A stretch of DNA of 64,000 bases from DAOUJW01 sp034421015 (lineage in GTDB: Bacteria > Chloroflexota > Dehalococcoidia > Lucifugimonadales > UBA2985). Below are positions 58,357-64,000 of the stretch, one piece after another. The notes under the pieces were generated by a model. It did no database searches and was not told the origin of the DNA. It worked only from the letters and a program-made list of their open reading frames with translations. The stretch's first letter is position 1, and each line of letters opens with the position of its first letter. A program made the translations under genes and the position numbers. Location of the stretch: contig DAOUKT010000008.1 of NCBI GenBank assembly GCA_034421015.1, positions 34,432 through 98,431 of the forward strand, given 5' to 3'.

Positions 58357-59451
58357 TTAGGACAATTGAGGAACGCCGCTAGCAGTAGGATGAGCATACC
58401 TATGGGTCGCCCTCGTGTTAGTTGATCCTCTCCTATCCACAATGTGTTCGATAGCTGGGCCAGTTCCTACGAATGCAACTGGGATATCGTAACGCTGTTC
58501 AATAGCATCGACTAAACTGCGCAGATCGCGACTTAAGCAATGCCATTCGGTCATAGTCTGGTTCGCGAAATCAATGTAATCACTACCGTGTAAGGCAATT
58601 TGTGTAGGAGAGTTCGCGGCTACCGCTTGGTCCACTACAGACCAGTCAAACCTAGCCACACGACGCAGCTTATTGGTAGTGGTGGTGAATTCGGCTACAG
58701 GGTGAGGGTAACCGCTTTCTCGCTGCACATCTTGCCAAGAAATCTCATTTGGCAGGGGCCCGGAGTTCCCTGCAACACGAATTGGGTAAGTGCGGATGGC
58801 AAGAATTACATCGTAGTCTCGGACGCCAAGGCCCACTTCTCCAAGAAAGCTATGTGCAGTGGTGTCTCTGCTGGTTCGGAAGGGCCATTCTTCAGCGTGG
58901 TAGAGCGAAAGACCAAAGCCTTGCGTACCTTCGACTACGACAGACTTGTCTTCTTGGACTGCAGTAGCGAGTTCTTCGCGTACCGATACGACAAATGGTT
59001 TCAGGTCCGGATGGTCGGAGGCAAGCCGGAAGTCTTGATCCCGGAGTGCCCGGCGGCTAACCGCGGACCCTACGCCGGTTCCAGTAGATCCAAGCCTCCC
59101 AGAAAGATTCAGGTTGGTCTCATTTGCCAAGTCCAACTCCTCAATTACGCCTGCGTTCCTATCAATGCCAACACGAGTTGAGTCCAAACCACAGAGTTCA
59201 ATCTCATCAAGGAAGACCTTTGGATCTACGAGAGCGCCAGCGGCAATCAGGAGACGTGTCTTAAAATTTATAAACCCTGCGGGCACTTGCCTCAGTTTGT
59301 ATTGGTTACCCCCTAAATCGACTGTGTGCCCTGAATTCGGACCACCACAACGCACCATGTAGTCTACATTGTCTGTTGTCGCCAAATGAGCGCAAATTTT
59401 CCCCTTGCCCTCAGATCCGAACTGCCCCCCTACCACGACAGTTACAGACAT
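58357..59451 (-). CDS. PurZ-like adenylosuccinate synthetase paralogue
   Basis: The 364-residue protein is of the PurA superfamily, which joins aspartate to a purine monophosphate using GTP or ATP. The P-loop reads GGQFGSEGKGK: Ser13 replaces the catalytic Asp13 of PurA, as in phage PurZ, which acts on dGMP to build 2-aminoadenine. Other blocks also resemble PurZ: GPNSGHT (His42), GSTGTGVG at 121-128, VVEGTQGFGLSL, FRTSRDTTAHSFLGEVG, and TYPIRVAGNSG, then TTTTNKLRRVARFDW. It is far shorter than PurA (about 430). ATG 59451 follows AGGAGG. AT-rich DNA and pairing with a Dcd-like membrane protein suggest an acquired nucleotide system rather than purine housekeeping. Confidence 0.8.
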   Translation of the reverse strand: MSVTVVVGGQFGSEGKGKICAHLATTDNVDYMVRCGGPNSGHTVDLGGNQYKLRQVPAGFINFKTRLLIAAGALVDPKVFLDEIELCGLDSTRVGIDRNAGVIEELDLANETNLNLSGRLGSTGTGVGSAVSRRALRDQDFRLASDHPDLKPFVVSVREELATAVQEDKSVVVEGTQGFGLSLYHAEEWPFRTSRDTTAHSFLGEVGLGVRDYDVILAIRTYPIRVAGNSGPLPNEISWQDVQRESGYPHPVAEFTTTTNKLRRVARFDWSVVDQAVAANSPTQIALHGSDYIDFANQTMTEWHCLSRDLRSLVDAIEQRYDIPVAFVGTGPAIEHIVDRRGSTNTRATHRYAHPTASGVPQLS

Positions 59452-59639
59452 GAGAAACCTCCTGTTAAGTATATGGCGATTGTGCCTGAAAGCCAGTATA
59501 CGCCATGTAGCTAGAATTGGGCAGAGTATATTCAATAGGCAGGGCTGTACCCGCAAGACGTAATTCTGCAATTCTCAGTGAAATTTCAGGTGCTCTTTCG
59601 CCGAACCCTCACCCGCCCAATGCTGTAAATCGCCGAATG

Positions 59640-59648
59640 TGCTAGAAT
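59640..59648 (+). promoter_or_regulatory. Extended -10 promoter of the MFS gene
   Basis: TGCTAGAAT is an extended -10 about 19 bases before the ATG, followed by an AGGAGG ribosome site. Confidence 0.5.
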
Positions 59649-59666
59649 CCGTGCAGGAGGCAGACT

Positions 59667-60956
59667 ATGAAGCTGCTCCCTGCCAGGAAAATCTACTATG
59701 GCTGGTTCATCCTGGTCGGCGTCATCCTGGCGCAGTTCATGGCTACCAGCACGGGGCAGATGGTCTCCGGCGTGTTCCTTGACCCCCTGGTCGAGGCGCT
59801 GCAGATAGACGTGTGGCAGTTCGCCGCCGCCATCTCCCTTGCGACAGCCCTTGGCGGAATATCCATGGTGTTCATCGGGCCGCTGGTGGACCGCATTGGC
59901 CCCCGGCGTCTCATGCTGGCCGGGGCCTTCTTCAGCGCCGTAGGCCTCACGGGGCTATCCCTGCAGAACGCTTTCATCTTCTTCTTCCTCTTCCAGGCCA
60001 TCAACCGCGCCCTGGGCCCGAACCTGTACGGAGGACCGGTCCTCAACGCAACCGTGACCAAGTGGTTCGTCGTGAACCGGGGCTGGGCCCTTGCGATCGG
60101 CTCAATTGGCGTGTCCCTTGGCGGCATCATCGCCCCGATCTCCATGACCGCCGTGGTCGACAACTTCGGGTGGCGCACGGGCTACGTGACCATGGCCGGG
60201 GTGGTCCTCCTGATCATCGTTCCAATCGCCTTCATCATGCGACGGCAGCCGGAGGACGTGGGCCTGCTGCCGGACGGCATCAGTCGAGGCAGCGGCGCAG
60301 GCGCAGAGCGCGCCCGGGCCGCCGTGGCCAGCGACGACCGGCAGACCCACACCCGTAGCCAGGCGATACGCACGCCGGGCTTCTGGCTCCTGACTCTGGG
60401 GTACGGGCTGAACGCCGTTGCTCTGGGCTCCGTGTCCTTCTATGCCATCCCCTTCGCCAGCAGCATCGGCTTCACGCGGCTCATCGGGGCAACGGGGATG
60501 ACCATCAATGGCTTCGGCAACCTCACCGCCAAGGGCGTCTGGGGCTACGGCCTCCAGAAGATCGACCCTCGGAGGCTCGCGGGCGCGGCCTTCTGTACGT
60601 CGGCCACGGGCGTGCTTCTCATGGTGTTGTCGTCAACACTCGAGAGCGTCCCGGTGCTGTGGGCGGGATTTTTCCTGTACGGACTGGGCTTTGGCGGGAC
60701 AATTCCCATCAGCGAGTTCCTGTGGGCGCGGTACTTCGGACGGCGGCACATTGGAGCGATACGGGGCGTTGGGCGGCCCCTGTCTCTCGTTTTCAGCCTG
60801 GGCGCTCCGGTAGCCATAGGGCGAATCTTCGATGTCACCGGGTCCTACGTTGGCGCGTTCCTCATCCTGGTGTGTGTCTACGTTGTGGGGGCAATCGTCA
60901 TCAACGTCTCCAGGCCGCCCCGGCCGCCTGTGGCAGAGAAGCAACCCGCCTCCTAG
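59667..60956 (+). CDS. Major facilitator superfamily transporter
   Basis: The 429-residue protein has about 12 membrane helices. The motif after helix 2 is GPLVDRIGPRRLMLAG, the MFS loop 2-3 signature, repeated in weaker form in the second half. YYGWFILVGVILAQFM at the start and the overall layout are like monocarboxylate or oxalate/formate-type (OFA) carriers, so an organic acid is a reasonable guess. The formate dehydrogenase at 23.5 kb makes formate one option, but no linkage supports it. It has its own promoter, and the ATP-grasp gene lies 106 bases downstream. Confidence 0.85.
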   Translation: MKLLPARKIYYGWFILVGVILAQFMATSTGQMVSGVFLDPLVEALQIDVWQFAAAISLATALGGISMVFIGPLVDRIGPRRLMLAGAFFSAVGLTGLSLQNAFIFFFLFQAINRALGPNLYGGPVLNATVTKWFVVNRGWALAIGSIGVSLGGIIAPISMTAVVDNFGWRTGYVTMAGVVLLIIVPIAFIMRRQPEDVGLLPDGISRGSGAGAERARAAVASDDRQTHTRSQAIRTPGFWLLTLGYGLNAVALGSVSFYAIPFASSIGFTRLIGATGMTINGFGNLTAKGVWGYGLQKIDPRRLAGAAFCTSATGVLLMVLSSTLESVPVLWAGFFLYGLGFGGTIPISEFLWARYFGRRHIGAIRGVGRPLSLVFSLGAPVAIGRIFDVTGSYVGAFLILVCVYVVGAIVINVSRPPRPPVAEKQPAS

Positions 60957-61062
60957 AGCGAAGCCGCCCCTTCTGGACATCGCGTCGATTACTAACTATC
61001 ATGTATCAGGCCCCTGGTAACACCGCGGGGCGTAGTGCTTTGGCAAAATCCAGCCGCGTCTC

Positions 61063-62508
61063 GTGAGTGCCGCTTTGAACTTCGACGACTACAGCATAGA
61101 CCCCGCCATATACGACGAGATGTTCCTGCCGGACGGAACGCCCCGGGAGCACTGCCGGGAGCTTCACCGCGTGCTCACAGGTTTCAACTCGGAGGCGATG
61201 GTCAGCATCCAGGAACGGGTCAACCGCTCCTTCTCCAACGAGGGCATCTCCTTCACGGTGTACGGCGACGAAGAGGAGGAGGAGCGGATCATACCTGTGG
61301 ACAGCATCCCGCGAGTCGTGTCGGCTGACGACTGGCGGATCCTGGAAACGGGCCTGAAGCAGCGTCTCAGAGTCCTCAACCTCTTCATCGATGACGTGTA
61401 CAACGGGGCGGGCATCATCAAGGACGGCGTGATTCCGCAGGACGTGGTGATGGAGTGCCCCCACTACCGCCCGGAGATGCAAGGGTTCTCTGCGCCCCAC
61501 GGCGCGTGGACCGTCGTCTGCGGCACCGACGTCGTGCGCACCAACGACGGCTTCCGGGTCCTTGAGGACAATCTGAGAGTCCCATCAGGCGTCTCCTACA
61601 TGATCGCCAATCGCAAGGCGGTCAAGGCCAGCCTGCGCAGGCTGTACAGGAGCTCACGGGTGCAGGAGGTGGAGCACTACGGCTCGATTCTGCTGGCTAC
61701 CCTGAGAGAGCTGTCCCCGGGCGGCAAGTCCGACCCCACCGTCGCCCTGCTGACCCCGGGCGTCTACAACTCCGCCTTCTACGAGCACATCTTTCTGGCC
61801 CGGGAGCTCAGCGCGGAGCTTGTGGAGGGCCGGGACCTGGTGGTGGACAACGGCATCGTCTACATGCGCACCACCCAGGGACTCAGGCGCGTTGACATCA
61901 TCTACCGCCGCGTTGACGACGACTTCATCGACCCTCAGGTCTTCCGCTCCGACTCGCTGCTGGGCGCGCCGGGCCTCCTGGACGCCTACAAGCGCGGCAA
62001 CGTTGCCCTGGCCAACGCCCCCGGCACCGGCGTGGCGGACGACAAGAGCGTCTACGCCTACGTGCCGGACATGGTGCGATACTACCTGGCCGAGGAGCCG
62101 ATCCTGGACAACGTGGCGACCTACCTCTGCCGACGGCCCCGGGATCTGGAGTACACCCTGGACAACCTGCACAACCTGGTGGTCAAGCGCGTGGGCGAGT
62201 CCGGGGGCTACGGGATGATAATCGGGCCCCACGCGACGCCCCAGGAGCGCGATGAGTACGCCAAAGCGCTGCGCTCCGACCCCGCCGGCTTCATCTCGCA
62301 GCCCGTCCTGTCCCTCTCGCGGTCGCCCTGCCTCATCGACGGGCAGTTCGAGCCTCGACACGTGGACCTGCGCCCATTTGTGCTCCAGGGCCGCGAGAAC
62401 CGTCTGGTCCCCGGCGCATTCTGCCGCGTGGCCCTGCGCAGGGGCAGCCTTGTGGTGAACTCAAGCCAGGGCGGCGGTGGCAAGGACGTGTGGGTGCTGA
62501 GGGACTGA
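61063..62508 (+). CDS. Circularly permuted ATP-grasp protein
   Basis: The 481-residue protein belongs to the family of circularly permuted ATP-grasp enzymes that form peptide-like bonds: YDEMFLPDGTPREHCRELHRVL, FSNEGISFTVYGDEEEEERIIPVD, VLEDNLRVPSGVSYMIANR, LLTPGVYNSAFYEH, DIIYRRVDDDFIDP, NAPGTGVADDKSVYAYVPDMVRYYL and VVKRVGESGGYGMIIGP. It is almost always beside an alpha-E protein, as here (gap of three bases from stop to ATG). The pair is thought to make or ligate small peptides, but the product is unknown. GTG 61063 is used with no clear ribosome site. Confidence 0.88.
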   Translation: MSAALNFDDYSIDPAIYDEMFLPDGTPREHCRELHRVLTGFNSEAMVSIQERVNRSFSNEGISFTVYGDEEEEERIIPVDSIPRVVSADDWRILETGLKQRLRVLNLFIDDVYNGAGIIKDGVIPQDVVMECPHYRPEMQGFSAPHGAWTVVCGTDVVRTNDGFRVLEDNLRVPSGVSYMIANRKAVKASLRRLYRSSRVQEVEHYGSILLATLRELSPGGKSDPTVALLTPGVYNSAFYEHIFLARELSAELVEGRDLVVDNGIVYMRTTQGLRRVDIIYRRVDDDFIDPQVFRSDSLLGAPGLLDAYKRGNVALANAPGTGVADDKSVYAYVPDMVRYYLAEEPILDNVATYLCRRPRDLEYTLDNLHNLVVKRVGESGGYGMIIGPHATPQERDEYAKALRSDPAGFISQPVLSLSRSPCLIDGQFEPRHVDLRPFVLQGRENRLVPGAFCRVALRRGSLVVNSSQGGGGKDVWVLRD

Positions 62509-62511
62509 GTG

Positions 62512-63468
62512 ATGCTAGCTCGCAGCGCAGAGGGCCTCTACTGGATGGGCCGATACCTGGAGCGGGCCGAGCACCTGTGCCGCCTGCTCAGGCTGCAGAC
62601 GGAGGCGCTTGTTGACCGGCCTCTGCCGGAGATACACTTCGGCTGGGCCCGCATCTACGAGAGCATCGACCGCCAGCCGCCCAGCGGAAGCCTGGAGATG
62701 GTGAGCAGCGACGAGTACACCCTGGCCGACTCCTACATGCTGGCCGACGACCTCACCTTCGACGCCTCCAATCCCACCTCCATCCGGCGCTGCTTCTACC
62801 TCGGCCGGGAGAACGCCCGGCAGATGCGCCACAACATCAGCGGCGAGATGTGGATTCGCCTGAACCTGGCGTATCTTCGCCACCAGAAGCTGGACATCAA
62901 CGACATCTGGCGGACGTCCCCGGAGAGCTTCTACGCGGAGACCTCGGCGGAGATCAACACCTTCATGGGCACGGCCGACTCCACCATGTACCGCGACCTT
63001 GGATGGAGCTTTCTGCAGCTTGGCCGCTTCATCGAGCGCGCCCAGCTGGGCGTTGGATTGCTTCTGTCCCAGATTGCCCTGGACGTCAAGGACAGCGAGT
63101 ACCAGGAGTCCCAGTGGACGAGCCTGCTGCGCATCAACCACGCTGTGGAGACCTATATCCGCGCCTACAGCGTCGAGGTCCTGCCCCGGCGCGTCCTGGA
63201 CCTCCTGGTGGCGGACCCGATGCTGCCCAACTCCCTGTGCCACTCCATCGACAGGGTGATGGTTGAGCTGGCCGCCATTGGCTCCGGCATAGACGAGCGG
63301 GCCGTGTCATCGGCACAGCGGCTGGTGGGCCGGACGGGCACGCTTATTCGCTACGGTTGGCCTGATACGGATGACAGAGAGGGCATCCTCAATCGCGTCA
63401 ACGAGGACAGCCAGGACCTACACGGAGTGGTCTCCGCCGGCTACTTCCACCACGGGGCCGGGATGTGA
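62512..63468 (+). CDS. Alpha-E domain protein
   Basis: The 318-residue all-helical protein partners the preceding ATP-grasp enzyme. It begins MLARSAEGLYWMGRYLERAEHLCRLLRLQ, the alpha-E family start, with SSDEYTLADSYMLADDLTFDASNPTSIRRCFYLGRENARQMRHNISGEMW and LGRFIERAQLGVGLL further on. The ATG is taken at 62512. A GTG one codon before is possible. A transglutaminase-like gene often follows in other genomes but is absent here. The next gene is on the opposite strand. Confidence 0.87.
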   Translation: MLARSAEGLYWMGRYLERAEHLCRLLRLQTEALVDRPLPEIHFGWARIYESIDRQPPSGSLEMVSSDEYTLADSYMLADDLTFDASNPTSIRRCFYLGRENARQMRHNISGEMWIRLNLAYLRHQKLDINDIWRTSPESFYAETSAEINTFMGTADSTMYRDLGWSFLQLGRFIERAQLGVGLLLSQIALDVKDSEYQESQWTSLLRINHAVETYIRAYSVEVLPRRVLDLLVADPMLPNSLCHSIDRVMVELAAIGSGIDERAVSSAQRLVGRTGTLIRYGWPDTDDREGILNRVNEDSQDLHGVVSAGYFHHGAGM

Positions 63469-63479
63469 GGCCGGGCGCG

Positions 63480-64000
63480 CTAAGAGTCCGCTCCATCACA
63501 CCGCTGCAACTCGAACCTGTCCCTATCTTCCCATCTACGCCTATCCCACATCTCGGCGGGAATGCATCCCTCAATCTGGGTGTTGTAAAGACGCGCGTAC
63601 GACAACCACTTCCAGTCAAGGTCACCCAGTTCCGGCGGTATGGGGCCCTCCAGCCAGTTGTTGCTGAGGTCAAAATAGCTCAACCCGGAGAGGCTGCCCA
63701 GCTCCGCCGGTATGCTGCCCGAAAGGTTGTTACTCTGGATGTATAACTTCTCCAGGTGGGAATGGCTGCCCAGCTCTCCAGGAATGCTCCCTGTCAAGTA
63801 GTTGTTATTGAGGTGCAGCTCCTCCAGCATCCCGTCAGAACCAAGCTCTCTCGGGATGCTTCCGCTGAGATAGTTCCGGCCCAATTTCAGGGACCGGAGC
63901 CCGTCAAACCCCGGTGGTATCGCGCCTGTGAGCCAGTTCCTTGTGAGGTCCAGACTCTCCAACTCCGCAAGCTGACCGATCTCAGGAGGAATCGCGCCTG
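63480..64000 (-). CDS. Leucine-rich-repeat protein, C-terminal part
   Basis: The gene enters from beyond the window and ends at a TAG near 63480. The visible 173 codons contain at least six 24-residue repeats of the plant-type form LxxLxLxxNxLxGxIPxELG, for example LTGSIPGELGSHSHLEKLYI and LSGSIPAELGSLSGLSYFDL. A C-terminal cap with CIPAEMWDRRRWEDRDRFELQRC follows. Such repeats bind proteins and are unusual in bacteria. The start and any signal or anchor are outside the window. Confidence 0.82.
   Translation of the reverse strand, partial: GAIPPEIGQLAELESLDLTRNWLTGAIPPGFDGLRSLKLGRNYLSGSIPRELGSDGMLEELHLNNNYLTGSIPGELGSHSHLEKLYIQSNNLSGSIPAELGSLSGLSYFDLSNNWLEGPIPPELGDLDWKWLSYARLYNTQIEGCIPAEMWDRRRWEDRDRFELQRCDGADS

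Overview
The window is a high-GC bacterial chromosome segment, most likely from an uncultured Chloroflexota lineage near Dehalococcoidia/SAR202. No marker tree could be run. The hints are a DnaG zinc site of the CFGAC type, a Vms1-like (acVLRF1-type) release-factor gene, two class III CoA transferases, a DUF2236 protein, an F420-type DDN-fold protein, and many short palindromic repeats between genes. Most genes are densely packed housekeeping genes. They are interrupted by several patches of visibly lower GC that hold toxin-antitoxin, restriction and unfamiliar genes.

Layout. 1-1552: clpP (partial) and clpX. 1.9-5.4 kb: a DUF2236 protein and an MMPL exporter, facing away from cmk-plsC-glmS (5.6-8.8 kb). 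9.2-10.3 kb: an odd kinase-like/deoxyribosyltransferase-like protein. 10.4-13.7 kb: dnaG-rpoD. 13.9-15.8 kb: a small protein, a thioredoxin-like lipoprotein and CcdA. 15.8-19.7 kb: phosphotriesterase-like protein, HicAB, methyltransferase, DDN-type protein and a hydrolase. 19.9-23.0 kb: mutS2 with a Vms1-like release factor. 23.5-24.7 kb: NAD-dependent formate dehydrogenase. 24.8-27.8 kb: toxin-antitoxin genes, two broken toxin/antitoxin genes and a HEPN-like protein beside a tRNA with anticodon CAT. 27.9-29.9 kb: coaX-coaBC. 30.5-34.3 kb: small genes and two CoA transferases. 34.6-37.2 kb: trxB, then an AT-rich lipoprotein gene carrying a signal-peptidase-like domain. 37.4-44.7 kb: pabB-pabC, an Lrp regulator, dienelactone hydrolase, a split EamA transporter and nadE. 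45.3-47.3 kb: a SacI-type restriction-modification pair. 47.5-52.7 kb: lhgO, rph, a CrtC/AttH-like lipoprotein and GH15. 52.7-54.1 kb: VapBC and a BrnTA with a broken toxin. 54.3-56.7 kb: a beta-propeller lipoprotein and a carbonic anhydrase. 56.7-59.5 kb: a low-GC island with a PurZ-like adenylosuccinate-synthetase paralogue, a membrane-tethered dCTP-deaminase-fold protein and an unrecognised protein. 59.7-64.0 kb: an MFS transporter, an ATP-grasp/alpha-E pair and a leucine-rich-repeat gene that runs off the end.

The best candidates for undescribed biology are: (1) the PurZ-like plus Dcd-like membrane protein operon at 56.7-59.5 kb; (2) the lipoprotein-coiled-coil-S26 peptidase at 35.7-37.0 kb with its large upstream hairpin; (3) the mutS2-Vms1-like release factor operon, which looks like a ribosome-rescue unit; and (4) the two-domain nucleotide protein at 9.2-10.3 kb. 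Many promoters here share an extended -10 (TGnTAnnnT), and at least one antitoxin message looks leaderless.
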